64,000 bases of DNA. Origin: Todiramphus chloris collaris. Its lineage: Eukaryota > Chordata > Aves > Coraciiformes > Alcedinidae. The stretch spans positions 4,970,929 to 5,034,928 of the forward strand of contig JANVCC010000261.1 in the NCBI GenBank assembly GCA_025345505.1. Direction: 5' to 3'. The translations under genes and the position numbers were made by a program. A model generated the notes under the pieces. That model ran no database searches. It worked only from the letters and a program-made list of their open reading frames with translations, and was not told the DNA's origin. Positions 13,811 to 27,114 of this stretch are shown piece by piece (the first letter of the stretch is position 1; every line of letters starts with the position of its first letter).

Positions 13811-16573
13811 AGGCCATCGCTCCTGACCAGTTAGGTCCCAGGGTAACCAGCAGAAGGACCAGTATTGCATCTTGGGGCAAGCTGGCAAATGCCTCATCTG
13901 AGCAAGTGAATACCAAAACTCTTTCAGCAGAGCTAAGACCTTTCCCAGGATGTTTTCTCAAGTGCTTTGCTTCCACAATAAGTATTTCTTCTGGTACACA
14001 ACTGGGGCAGAAAAGTAAAGTTTCATCTTCAAAGAATCTTCTCTCTGCACCTACTTCCATCACCAGTGACTTTGTCACGAAGTAGAAGGAATACTCTTTG
14101 TACTACATGGCCTGAATAGATTTTTTTTCCATACTACTTATATTCTAATATAGTACTTTAAAAAAACCCCAAAACCCCAGCAGCATTCTCAAACCAGCAC
14201 ACTGCTGTTTCAAAAAACACAGAAAAAGAAAATGACATTAACAAGATCTTTCAAAAGAAGATATATATTTGTCTGTCAGCTTCGTGTGCCAAAAATTCCA
14301 TCTATTTCACCAGGCGCTTTACACCTCCCACAAGCTCAGAATGTTACCACCATTTCCTTGAATCAAAACTCTAGAATTAGTGAGCTTTGCAACCCTGCTT
14401 CTTTACGTGGGCAAAAGAGCTAATGCTGCTGGGTCATCTCCGTAGAGCACCCTGTGCAATAACAAGTGGCAAGGGTTAGCTCAGCTATAATGATTCCTAA
14501 AGACTAATCTATACACTCATTTAAAAACATGCTAGCCTTCCCAGAGGCAGCCTCTGCTGTTAGAAGTGTTTTTACTAAGGAAATAAACTACTATTGCAAA
14601 CATCAAGAACAAGAAAAACCACCCAAAAAGGGGAAAACTCTTCTTAATATATGAATTAATATTGCTTTGTTTTACCATTTGAATATAAAGCTGTCAGTGC
14701 TCGGGGAACTCGACCTCAAAACCAAAAGTAGTAACTCCCAGGTCTTGCCAAACCCACTTCTCACAAAAGGCAGGTTAGGAACTCAAAAAACCATCTCTAT
14801 TCCCAAACTTTATTCTCATGAATCTGCCTTCCCTGCTCCCTACAGAAACAGATGTGGAAAGTTAGTGGCTGCTCAGACGGCAAAGCCCTGCTCCGCTACT
14901 TTCTCCTGCTTGTTGAAAGCCCCATTTGCACACAGCTCGGACTGACGCTGGGGGAGGACTGTTTTCTTTGCTAATTTTCCTCCCTAGGGTGGGTAACGAT
15001 TTCTCAGAGCTAATACATCCTGACAGATGCAGTCACACTAGTGCTCGCACTGTGTCTTCGTTGGCCAGCCAGGGCCATAGTTGGAAAGCTGATCTCTTCA
15101 TCATTTTATCTGATGGATGTCACCTATTAAACTGACAATTGTTTTGGGGTACCAATATTGACCTCTCCCGTTCTCACTGATGCCGGAGGCAGACTGCATG
15201 TGGGGCTCAGCCAGGCGAAGACCAGGGTGTATGTGACAGTGTAGCTGTTTGACAATTCTTATAGTTGCCTTTGGAATTTTTTTTTGCCGTGTTGCTATTT
15301 GGCAGACAGCAAAGCTCTGCATGGCAGTAGTCCCATGTAGTAGTGCATGTCACACATAGGAATTTGAACTTGATGAACAGCAGATCATAGACAAGGGTTT
15401 ACCATGCAATACTCTCAGCAGACAGGGAACTGTGATAGACCACAGCAGCTAATGAACAGTAAAAGGGCAACATTTTCCCAGAATCCAAGTGTTCCATTCA
15501 AGTGAAATTATTCCCTATAGTTAACTACACTAGTCTTTACATTTCTGTGCTAATGTTACTACAAACAACATAAAGCATGTGCTAGGTGCAAGGTCGTAGC
15601 TAGAAAAAGTCTCTGGGCTCTTGCCCTGTTACATACCATGCTTAGTTTGTGAATTGACTGTTCCAAGCCAAGTAGATTTGCTGACCAAAAGACAGCAAGC
15701 AGAAGGAGAATGACTGGAATGTAAAAAGCACTATTTTCTTTGTCAGAAACTGGCAGATGTCAAAACATTGGACTGTGCACTGCAGGAATCACACCTTCCC
15801 TTTTTCTTTCCTGCCAGTTCAGTTTTGCTACGAGAGTCTTGTCCTGAAGTAAGGCGAGACATCTGTGGCCTTAGACTTAGTTTACCAGGAGCTGCAACAA
15901 ATACTGTCACAGGGAGCTGTGCCAGTTGGTCCCTCCCACCAGAGGTGCCCAGGCTGGTGCTTGCTGCAGCACAGTGCCCAGGGCAGCGACCACATGGCTG
16001 TGTGATCCCTCCCAAAGTGTCCTCACCCAGAGACAAACCTCCCTACTGATGCTCCCTCCCTCTGGGAGGTCCTTCTTGCTGCTGAGAACACAGTGGGGCT
16101 CCCCTGCTCTCTGGGATGCTGGCACGGGACAGGGCCAGGAGCCATGCAATAGCTTTGAGGGCAGAAGAAGTGTCTGGGGGGGAAGGATATGTAACAGGGC
16201 TATGATTGCTGCCTGGATGATCCCATTGCAGTGCGAGTGGCTATAGAAAGACAGACAGACAAGAAGGAAATAGAGATGTGTGGATGCAGCAGGATTATTA
16301 CAATAGATTAGCCTGAAATGCTCCATGATGGGGAATTTTACCTGGCATTAGTGGAATTTTTTACATAAAAATTCAAGTAGTATTTAGGTCAGACAGGAAA
16401 GGAAGAGAGTTTAAATCTGAGCTGTGGCCCTGAGGTTCGTGACACAGCAGAAGCTCATAGGACTGTTTGCTGCACTGTACACTCCCTTTTTAGACGTGTG
16501 AAAACAGCATCTGAGAAGATGAGCCAGAAATATACAATTTACAGTACTGAAGCAAATTAATACCAAGAGAGCT
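13811..16573. other. Intergenic DNA, no gene seen
   Basis: No exon-like or RNA-like feature recognised. Open frames are short and overlap on both strands. Confidence 0.45.
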
Positions 16574-16591
16574 CCCCCCCCCCCCCCCCCC
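16574..16591 (+). repeat. Poly-C run of 18
   Basis: An uninterrupted run of 18 C between GAGAGCT and TTACAAATAGG. It is a likely length-variable mononucleotide microsatellite, and its length in an assembly is error-prone. Confidence 0.9.
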
Positions 16592-16912
16592 TTACAAATA
16601 GGCCTCAAGAGATTGATCTAATTAATTACTTTGAGTTGTACATAACTGACCCTTCTGCTTCCAAGTCACCACAGCAGAGAGGTGACCGAGTGCACAGGGA
16701 GAAATAAACAGAGCTGCATCGAGAGAGCCAAGCTGGAGCACACACGGAGCCTGGGATTTGGGCCAAGGGCATCTCCTAGGACCCATAACGCTGGGGTGCA
16801 GGTGGTAACTGGGCTCCCTTGTGAGCACTCAGGGGAACGAAGCCTTAAACTAGTTGTAACAGCAGCTGATACAGCAAGGTGTGGCATGGTGCTCTCAGCC
16901 ATTAAAAGTCAT

Positions 16913-16982
16913 TGCTAGGACGAAGGCTGGACTTGCTGACCCTGGAGGGCCTTTCCAACAATAATGATTCTCTGATTCTGTA
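16913..16982 (+). mobile_element. CR1 LINE 3' end fragment
   Basis: Matches the CR1 tail pattern GGCTGGACTTGCTGACC, then GGGCCTTTCCAAC, then a degenerate ATGATTCTCTGATTCTGT terminal repeat. It is more diverged than the copy at 6302 and severely 5'-truncated. Plus orientation. Confidence 0.75.
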
Positions 16983-19080
16983 AAGCATACGAGTGGCTAA
17001 AGCTTTTCTGCTGTAATCCTACAAGAAATACAAAAATCACTGTTGTGAATAGTTCAAGTCATAGGGTGGCTGAGGAAATAACTAACCCTTACAACAGTCA
17101 AAAGCAAGCAGCTGTTCTTTGCTTCAAAGGCTTCACCTGTTATTCCTTATTCTGGGGAAACAGGACCTGAGGTGGTGAGAAATTATTAGTAGGTGCAGGA
17201 CATCTACATTGCCAAGAACACACAGGTCTGCAGGGCAAAGAGGGGTCTGATGGCAGAGCTGGTACACACCGGGCTACAGGTACCCTAAGGCAGCAACCTT
17301 TGAGCCCCACAGATCAATGAAAAAACCCATCTCTTTATCTTTGTGATAAGCAAGGATAAACTAACAATTTTATTACCATCATGACACCACCAAGAACAGG
17401 CCATGCAAAGTGGGGCGCAAGTCTGGTCTCATGGTATAGTAATAATGCTCATTGGTTTTGATACCACTGGACCTCCCATGGCTTTACACCCAGTACTAAG
17501 CAATTTTAACATTTTTTACAAATCAGGATATTACTACTGAAATGAATTGTTTGTGGTAGAGATGTCACCATCCTTACCTCATTCTTTGGCTAAGCCTCAA
17601 TGAATGCAGTATGATTTATGATTCCTGGATCAACTAACGAACAAGAAATTTCTCTAATATTGCCTTCCTACCCCATAAATCAACTTTTCCTTGTTGTTAT
17701 TAAAAAAACCCTCCTTCTTATTGCCTCCTGAAGGTATCAGGGGCCACAGTCCTTAATTCATCAGCACGTTTTACAGGTATGACTGCTAGGAAGCATCAGG
17801 CAAGAACATAGCACACGGGAAAGGATGAGGAATGTCTGGGGCAAATGACTGAGTGCAAAGTGCTATGGGATTTAGCTGCTGGGGCTATGAAGTATCCTGG
17901 TTTCTGGCTGCACAGCCAGAGCCAGGAGGCACATGCATAATTCAGGCATGTTGTCCTCAGCAGAGCATAGACACTGCTGACTGAACCAGTTCCTGGGAAC
18001 TGTGAATTTGGATTCAAGGGAGATCTATTGGGGGTTTCCTTCTGGGCTATATGAGAAGAAATGTGACCAGAAGAGATGGATAAAAGCAGTTTTGCTGAGT
18101 AAGAGGATGGCATAGCTGGCCAGACAGCTGCACTCTGGTCTTTGGCTGAGCTTTGCAAAGCCTGACAGCAGCACACTACCTCCTGCACGGAGAGGCTGCA
18201 GCAGAAGTGACACTTTTTACTTACACATAACTAAAAGTTTTACTTGCTCACCAATTGACATGGTATTCCAAAGCAGCGGGTAAAGTACATTTGAAATTCC
18301 CAATGGATGCCCAAACAAAAAAAGGTTTAGCAAGTGTACTGCAACAGCTTCAGCAGGGCTCATACAGCTGTTAGCAGCCTGGAATAATGCTGTCAGCATG
18401 TTACCCCTGGCCTGTTAGCATCCTCCAGCACTGCCCTGGTCCCTGAAATCCCCCTCTCCAGCAGAAACATATTCATAGTACACTGAGCAATTTGGCATTT
18501 GTTTGACTGGAGCAGTCCCTCGGGACCCACACTGCTCCAGGTCACAGGGTACAGCTCCACACCCTGCTTTCCAAGCACTCGAAAGCCAGGGGAAGGCTGG
18601 GTGTAAGTGCAGAGGGAGGAGGCACCTGCCCTGACTTCTCACACAGGTTCTTCAGCACAGCAGCCAGAATTAATGGATTCTGACTGTTACATTCTGCAAT
18701 TTGTGTCCCGGCTTCCTTTCCGTCCTAGGGTAATTATAAATAGAAACCGACAGAAAAGAGCACATTTGACAGAAACTTGATTTTGTTAATTAGAGTTTTC
18801 TCTTTAGGGCTGAAATAAATCTGGAACACAGAAGGCACACAAGTGTCCCCCCGTTACCCCCCAGCCACGTGCGCACACGCACCCTCTCCTCCCTCCCCGT
18901 CTGGAGTTTTGGACTGATTGCAAGGGTTCAAATACAATTCAGAAGAAAAATGTGGTATATAATTTAATTGTAAAGCTCCCAGCTTAGAACAAGTTAATGC
19001 TACTTCATTCAGCATTATGTACATGCTCTTCTCTCGCTTCTGCCTATGCCAACACCTCTCTGAAAACAAAATTTTCTCTT
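16983..19080. other. Intergenic DNA, no gene seen
   Basis: Unique-looking sequence. Several short minus-strand open frames exist but none resembles a known protein. No repeat signature was recognised before the LTR at 19081. Confidence 0.45.
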
Positions 19081-19539
19081 TGTCATCATTTATTCTCTGC
19101 CAGCAGCTGAACACCCCATAGCCACTCACCCAGTGCTTCCCCAGGGGATGGGAAGCAGAATCAGGACAAAAAAGGTGAGACCCCAGAGAGCTGAGTTAAG
19201 GACAGTTTAACAAAACAACACACAGAGAGAAGACAACAACAGTAGCAATGATAGTGCCAATGAAATGGTAGACAAAGCGAGTGAGAGAAGCCACAAGGCT
19301 CTACCTGTACTCAAGACGCTGCTTTCCCCGCTCCGGCTGCAAACTGAAGCCACGTGCTGAAACAATGGCCCCTGGTTGGGGCCAGCCCCCCTTATATAGG
19401 GGGCATGACATCAGCACGGTATTGACCATCCCATTGGCTGGGTGGGTTGCTTATCTCAGCTGTGGCCCCTCCCAGCTCCAGCCCAACTGCTATGGCCAGC
19501 AGCTGCTGGTGATAATGAACCTGAACTGAATCCAGGACA
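19081..19539 (-). mobile_element. Second solo LTR of the same ERVL-like family
   Basis: A 459-base element starting TGTCATCA and ending CCAGGACA, flanked by a perfect 5-base duplication, CTCTT at 19076-19080 and 19540-19544. It aligns along its length with the LTR at 1627-2091. Shared blocks include AGGCTCTACCTGTACTCAA, the TATA block CTTATATAGGGGGCATGACA (19391-19410), and GGCTGGGTGGGTTGCTTATC. The polyadenylation hexamer position reads GTTAAA on the minus strand, so it is degenerate. No internal retroviral sequence is present. Confidence 0.85.
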
Positions 19540-19690
19540 CTCTTACAACTGTGTTTTGTCTGAATCAAGTTTTCTTCTATAAAATAATTAGATACAGAAT
19601 TAAATACATAATTAAAAAAAAAACCAACAAAAACATGGTATTTTGTTACTAAAATTGTGTACAAAATTGGAAAAACAGAGTTAGTGTATG

Positions 19691-19777
19691 GGCAGCTCTG
19701 ACCTCTCCCATGTCCCACCAGTGAGATGAGCCAGGGCAGCTCTGACCCTCCCGTGTCCCACCAGTGAGATGAGCCAG
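19691..19777 (+). repeat. Two-copy tandem duplication, 44 bp + 43 bp
   Basis: Unit one (19691-19734) and unit two (19735-19777) both start GGCAGCTCTGACC and end CACCAGTGAGATGAGCCAG. They differ by one deleted base and one or two substitutions. The two copies abut directly, so this is a recent local duplication or a two-copy minisatellite. Confidence 0.9.
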
Positions 19778-22700
19778 ATGATACTTTTTGGCCATGAATT
19801 GAAAATATAAGCCAACAGTGGGGTTTTGGGTATGCTTTATGCTTAAGGACAAGGTTTTAAATATCCTTGATGTCTTAATTTAGTGTTTTCCCACAAAAAC
19901 TCAGGGAAATGTTTCAAAGCATTCCAAAGTGGTGATTTTTATTCTTTCCTGGTCTCATTCATCACTGCTTGTTAGTTGCTCTGTTTCCACTGAAGACCTG
20001 AAGGGACACAGCAAATCATGGGACCAAGGTTTCACACCAAGCCATACAGTAGCTGCAGGGTAGAAGGAGAGGATGGCTGAAAATTGTGCTGCATGCCAGT
20101 GACTTGGCTCACATCTCACCAGGATTATTGTCTACACGCAGTGAAAAGGGCTGTTCAAAATCTCAAGCCTAATGTCATGCCAAAAATCTGTGCTTGTTGG
20201 GGTTTTCTTGTTTGTCATGAAAAATGTGACACAACTCTTCCACTCCTACAATTATTTTCTACGGGTTCTTGTCTGCAATAAATAAACCCCAGCCTCTTGA
20301 GTTTGCTTCACTGAATGTTTATTTTTTTTCTTAAATTCTTCTAGCTTTACAACTTTGCTACTTTATTTCTGCTTTACTTCAGGAAAAAGCCAGGATACAG
20401 CTGTTAGTGGGAACACAGCAGACTTTTTAAGACGACAGATGTGCCGATGGCTACTGCAAACATACATCCACATTCCTGTCCTTCTGCATCTTCTGGAGTT
20501 ATTTGAATGGGGTTTGCATTTGCTCTCTAGCTCCCATGGCTGCAGGTTTATACTTTTTAAAATTCAACTATTTTTTTTCCTTTTTCATGTCTGGTGGATG
20601 TTACTTTTTTAAATCTTTAGAAATGTAAGGAAAAGCTGATATTCTCTACGTGTTCTATGACGCAACAGACTATCATATTGGCCATGATTGGCTTCTAAAA
20701 ATAAGAATTTACCTTTTAGATCAGTGGTTCTGATCTATATTCTTCTATGAGGACTGGACTTGTATTGATCTATTTTCCCAAGCCTTACTCTGTCATATGT
20801 AAACAAGTATAAATAATGCCAGTAAGGTTTAAACAGTATTAATTGCAATTAAGATAGAGTCACTAACCAGCCTTGATAGATAAAACAACTAATGTAAAGA
20901 AGACTTGATTCTCTGATAGGTCCTTTCCGTGGTTTCCAAGACACTTACCTGTCTTAGTTTCTATATTTTGAAGGTATATCAGTTCTTTTAACTGTGCAAG
21001 ATAGACATACAAATGAAGTCTCAACTATGGCAGAGATCACCCCTATTTAGCAACAGATCTTCATGGATTATAAATTATATGAGATTTCAGAACTTGCCTG
21101 ACTCTGACTTCAGGCAGAAAATACAGAAGGAAAGGGGTTGGATGGAGCAGGGTATGGACTAGGACTGGCCACGGTGGGTATCCTTAATTTTTGCAGTGAC
21201 TTCATTTATTAACACTGCCAACTTTCTGCTGAAAACGAGTGCTTCCAGAACAACAATATTGCAGCTTTACAGGGGAAAGAAATCACACTTTCAATCAATG
21301 CTAGCTTTTTAAGAGTACTGAAGACCCCTTTTAGAACTGCATTGTATGAGACAGACTTCATCCTCAAAAACCTGTCTACTCCACTGAAAATGCTTCAGAT
21401 ACCTCCAATTTATTTATGCTGATGTAACCAGACACAGAATGTGGTTATAATAAGGAGGAATCTCTTTAAAAAAGTAAAAGGATTCTGTTCTATGGCATGG
21501 GTCTTGCTAATAATTTCCAAATTAAATTTACATAACAATCTTTCTTTTCAGACTGCTGGTCCAACAAATCAAGCTGCAACACTGCTGGTTAAGCTTTGTT
21601 CTGCGAGTATTCTGGAACAGTAATTTAGTTGTCAGTTTTGGGGCTGCGGGAGCATAATTAGATTTATGCAGCTAGAGACACGTCCACACGCCCCTGTGGG
21701 AAATCAGATGGAGTGCTGGGTTGGGCTAAACCTGCCAGAATTCAGCCCAGAAATTCTGGAGAAAGCCTGAGTATGCCTGTAGACATACAGTATCTTGAAA
21801 ACGGGTTTTCCTGGAGTTAGAGCTCTAGCATCACTAAATGGTAATGAAGTGCATTCGTAGGCCATAAAGCATCACCACTTGCATTACTACTGCGCCCTTC
21901 AAGAAACGTTCTTTCTCGATCAGGGGAGCTGCAGGTGAGGGAGGACCTCTTTCTGCATCTGGCTCACCCTGTGCAGTCCGGAATGCTGCTCCTTCTTTCA
22001 CATAAGAAGACCAAAGCCATGGGTGTTGCTGCCCGTGGCAGGGCTTACGCAGGGCTGGCGGTGGGAAGCTGCCCGCAGCGAGGGAGGTGAACTCTGCAGG
22101 GTATCTGGGTTTCCAGGCCATCAGCAGGCACTGACTGTTCAAAGGAGCACAGCAAAATAAATACAGCAAACCAAATTTGAGTCCCCTTTTCTCCTGCATC
22201 CTTAAAAGAGCTTGTTTATTTCTCTAGCTCGTAACTCCTAGGAACAAGCCCCTGAAATTTAAATGTAGGTCCCTAGGCAACAGCGCATGACGCAGGCACT
22301 CAACAGAACTCAAGTCTCGCTTTTCCCAGGTTTTTTTTTAATGTGTTGGTCCAAGTTGTGTTGGCCAAGTTCTGCATTGGGAGGTGAGACAATAAATATC
22401 ATTACTGTCCAGAGAGTTTATAGTGAAGGACAGGGGAAGGACCTGAGACCAGGGCTCTTGCTCTTTGAATTGCCACACAGCTCTGTGCGAAGCCAGAATG
22501 CAGCTGGCTCAGGCTTTCTGGACAAGGCCACTACCATCCCTGTCTCATCTGCTCGGTGGCTGAAGACATGAACATTGTTCCCATCTTGGAAAAGGTTTCA
22601 GCTGTCAGGGCAAACACCCCCATGATTATTCATCACATTTTATTAAGAGGTTGACCAGATGCACTCCTGCTATCAGCTCAAGAGAGCTATTAGGGGAGCT

Positions 22701-25560
22701 TTCTGCCTGCTGTACCTCAGCTGTACCTAATGGCCCAGCCAGGGCAGGAGCGAGCCCACCGCGTCCTCCTGGCAGGGAAACCACCTGCCACTCGGCAGCG
22801 TTAGCTGAGCAGATGAGATGTATGGCTCCCAGCAGCGCAACGTGTGAGGGAAATAAAGAATTGCTTCCCAAGGAAAGCAGGAGTTGGCCACTGAGTAGCT
22901 ACTTAACCAGCAATCTGATTTTCATTTGGCTTTAGTCCGCCAGGTTTGTTCCGTTTAGGTTAAGTGATGGATCCCCAGCTAAACATAAGATGGTTTAATT
23001 TTTCTGCTTCCAGGCGTTATCACTCTTGGTAACCCCAACTTGCAGCCAAACCTGGATAATTTTTCTGTTGATTATCGCTTTGCCAGACAAACAGCCAATG
23101 CTAGAGCTGTGCAGACTTTGTATAATCTCTATAAAACCGGTCTTTAATTGGTGAGCAGGTGTCTTTCTGCATACATTTCTCAGAACGGCGACCTTAGAAG
23201 AGGGTTCTTCCTTGCATTTGTACATGAACTCAATTAATTTGTGAAAGTTCAGCTCCAAAATGTAGCAGAAAATGTGTTTCTGGGGAAGCATCCTCCAGTA
23301 AGCGTGTGACACAGGGCGAGTGATGAGAGGATTCCCTGGAAGCAGCACTCCCTCAAGTACTAATTACCATCTGCAGTAGCTCCAGTACCAGCCTTTCAGC
23401 CAAAACCAGCAGGGCTGGAGCCCTTTGGGCTGCCGGGGACTGGGGACTGCGAGGGGCAAACGGGCAGGGAGCGAGTGAACGGTGCCAGGGAGCGACGGAA
23501 AACCCGCTCTGGGGAGCGCACAGCGCCCTTTAAAAACACTAAAATATGACTTGGCTGCTTTCTAGAGAGGGCACTAGGGTGGCTTTTCAGAGGATGGCTG
23601 GGGGATTTCTAAGTTTAGTTGCACCTACATAATATATATGGTGCTGAAAGCTCTTGCAGAGCCTGCAAGCTCTTGCTGCTTCATGTGAAGGCTGGTGTAA
23701 GAGGAGGCAGAAGTGGAGATGTCCATGGCTTGCTAAGCACCTGGCTCCTACTGACAGCATCAGTGTCATGTACATGACATCACCAGAGGTTTAAGGCTAC
23801 TGTCACTGGCCTTAAAAAACAACAAAGGAAAAAAAGACAAAAAATGGAGTGTAATTGGACTAGGCAACAGCGAGGGGTGCGGAAGGAGGGGTGAGCCGGC
23901 GGGGCAGGAGGTACAAATGTTTCTGGTAAAACCCAGCAAGTTTTGGATGTCACAAACAAACTTTTTGACCTGAGTGAGGGATCCCACACAGGGGAAACTC
24001 CAGTCCAGGCCCCACGGCAGCTTCTGTGGGAAGTGGGACAGGAGGATGGAGAGAGATGATCACCAAGGGTGAGAAACATGCTGCCCAGGTGAGCGGTAGC
24101 CCCTGCGCCCTGCGGCGTGGAACAGCTGCTGGGGAGCTTTCACACAAATCCCTTTAGCTGGAACACCAGCAAAAGCACGAGGAGAAAGGTTGTGCGGGTG
24201 AGGAGGAGCCTCCTGTCCTGTGATCATACTGAGGGGCACGTGATGGAGAGAGGAGGAGCAGGGAGGCCTTCAGCCCAGGCTGGGGTGAAGGGGGGGGCTC
24301 TCAGAGATCTGGGGCTGCAAAGACCAAAGGCTGAGCAGCGTAGATACGCACGCTCACATCCCCAGACTGCTAAACACTTTGACCTGTATTTTTTCAGACA
24401 AGAATGTACCAAGAGGGGCCAAAACTGAACCCAGCAGTAATAAGAAAACCACTCAAGACATGTGCTTGGGGGGCGCCTGCTTTCTGAAAGAGCATGTGGG
24501 CTGCACGCAATGCTGGGCTCTCACAAGCAGAGAAGGAACGTTACCTGGGAGGCCTTTATGGCTGACAATTAGCATACCAAGCAGCAGGCCCAACACATCT
24601 GCCATCTGGCCACTGCTGAGCGCTATGCAAAAAACGTAAGCCACGAGGAAATGAATTTGCTAGCGGTAAATTACGTTGTATTAAATAGCAGACTACATTC
24701 TGCACCGTCGCATACCGATGACAAAATGCGCTGTGGCCTCCTCCATTTCCTCCCAAGACATGGAAAAGCAACTACTCTTTCACATGGTCCATCTTCTTTT
24801 TAGTTTTTATTATCTCCAAGCTGCATTAATCATCTTATCTCAAAGTTCGCATGGTGTGGCTGCACGATTCCCCTGCTGCCCAGCACATGTCCCCTGGCTT
24901 GTCCTGGCAGGTCACTTCCCCAGAACAGCTTTGTTTAGAAAGCTCCAGACTTGAGGGCCCTCAGAAAGGCTTATTCCAGTCTGGGACCTGTTCATCACTG
25001 GCTTAGACCTCTCTCAGGGGAATGAGAAGCTGGCGAAAGGTGCAGCCTAATTCTGCTGCTTTGCCTTCTGCAGCCCAGGGCAGGTTGGTGCTGTGCTGGC
25101 AGCGCGGGATCGCTGTCCTAGTCCACAGACAACTCAACTGGTGGCACTCCCTCAGGAGAAAGCAAAGGGGAAGCCTTAATCTGTGGATTAGCTGGGGTAT
25201 TAGACGGGATGATCCTGAAGCATATGAAATTCTTCAATGCATCTTTTCATCATGGAACAATAGAGGAATTTTCCTACCCCACTTCGCCTGTTTCTGTGAC
25301 AGACTTGGCTTCTTATTCCTGCGACATTCTCTTGGAAGGGTTCACCCAGAACCAAGGGCTGCTTGCAAGGGAATCCATAACCGATGAGCAACAGGCTTCC
25401 CAAGCAAACTTTGGAAGAGCAGCCATAGATCCATGTGCTGCTGAATGAAACTCTCAGGTTCTTTTCGGATCTTCTAGATGCTTTCAGTTACCCAGTTCAG
25501 TGCTGATGCAGTCAAGTTGCCAACTTCCCAGATCTAAAGAGCACTTACTTTACTTGTTAG
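19778..25560. other. Intergenic DNA, no gene seen
   Basis: No supported gene. Moderately GC-rich stretches with some CpG occur at about 22000-22080 and 23400-23530. They lack the density of a clear CpG-island promoter, and I found no first-exon-like peptide for the expected neighbour MAPRE2. Confidence 0.4.
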
Positions 25561-25564
25561 GTAA

Positions 25565-25625
25565 TATTTTATTTTAAAAATCATATTATTTTATATTATT
25601 ATTTTTATTTCAGTGCATTTATTTC
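25565..25625 (-). other. Cluster of AATAAA-type hexamers on the minus strand
   Basis: The plus strand repeats TTTATT several times in an AT-only stretch, giving AATAAA on the minus strand. This could be a distal polyadenylation site for the minus-strand gene upstream, or simply an AT-rich low-complexity tract. No evidence separates the two. Confidence 0.25.
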
Positions 25626-27114
25626 AGTGTTTTCCTTTTGGTATTTCCTTTTTTGAATGAAATGAATTACTTTCTTCCCTTATGAGTCCGTTTTCCTTGT
25701 GTGGAGCAGAAAGTAGTAGCTAAAGTAACCAAGAGGCAAAGAGGAAAACAGCCTTTGCGTATAAATGTTTTCACTGGCTCCTTTGTTCCCTCAAAGGCCA
25801 TAGGTTGATTATGAGTTAGGAAGAAATACAGCAATTTAGGATTATGCATGGATAAAACAGTTATTCTCATGAGCTGATGATATGTCATCATATATTACAA
25901 TCCCGCAGATAGGATTTTGGAGTGGGATTGTGGAAGCCAAGTTCAGCAGATCTGGCAAATAATTTACAGTGTGAAACGATCATCTTTATTGAAGAACGTC
26001 ACCACGTAGACAGGGGAATTAGGGCAAATAAACCCTGGTGATTTATAGGTTACCACAGCAGTCAGCACTGAAGGAGGAGGCAGCAGACAGAGTTTTATCT
26101 GCTTCCCAAGATACTGGACTATGTGCTAAGAACACAGAGGATATTTTTGGTGTGCTGCTGCTGCTTTCCTGCTAACAGACCCCACCCCTGTGTTGTGTTA
26201 GCAGTGTGTGTAGAGCCGGGGGTGTTTCGGCTGCGCAGAGCTGCCAGGAACACGCTCTGTGGTGGCCGGTCGCAGCGGACCTGCTGAGAACGTCTGTCAG
26301 CACAGCTCAGCAGCACATCCTCACCAGCTGCCCTGGGGGGGACCACCAGCATCCCTGCTCGAAAAGGACAGCCGAGCATCACCTCCTGACTATCTGTGCC
26401 ATGCTTGGAGGTACTTCAACAGGACACAAACCTGCTGCTTCAAGAGCTCTTGCTTTGCAACTCCGTGCTCTGTTAGGATAGTAACCAGTTGTAATTACCA
26501 AAGCCTGCGAAGGAAAGACACCTTGGGAGCATAAACTGGAAAAGCAAAGACTTCACGTCTTTCTGCAGTGAAAGATAACCCGTGACCGTGCATGGTTAAT
26601 GCATTAAAATGCACCTCTTCCAAGGTTCTGCTCCTGCTAAGGGCAGAGAGGGAGAAGGACAGTAAGACAAAGTAGCAGTACTGCAGACAGGTCCGGGGTC
26701 CCCCATAGGTGTGCACTGGGCACCTGGTCAGGCCCCGGTGTCTCTGCTTAGGGTGATTTTCAACGCTGTGAAGTGAAAGAGGGGGGAGGTGTTTTACAGA
26801 CTGGGGACTGCATTTTCAGGTTGTGAAATGGCTGAAGATACAGAGAATGAAGACAGGAAGAGAGAAGAAACTGCTTGGGCTGCTGAAAGCAGGCGCTGCT
26901 TGGTACCCTGCTCAAAGCTCTGGGGAAAGCTGTGGCAGGAGTTCTCTTGCACAGAGGTGGAGGAAACAGTGTGGGCGAAGCAAAAACTGCCTGGGGTGAA
27001 TGAGGACACATTTTCCTTCCCTACTGCAAAAACCTTTGGGGTCCATGGAACTGGACTTCCAAAACCAAAATAAGCCACAAACGTGATGCTCCATAGATTA
27101 CTTTTAAAAATCTT
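25626..27114. other. Probable intergenic or distal 3' flank, no gene seen
   Basis: Mixed-composition sequence without recognisable exons. Overlapping open frames on both strands around 26760-27160 have no domain I can name. Confidence 0.35.

Noticed and set aside
1..27000. Search for exons of MAPRE2, the expected next gene
   Set aside because: None of the frames resembles the calponin-homology or EB1-type C-terminal domain, so no MAPRE2 feature is called. The gene probably starts beyond position 1.
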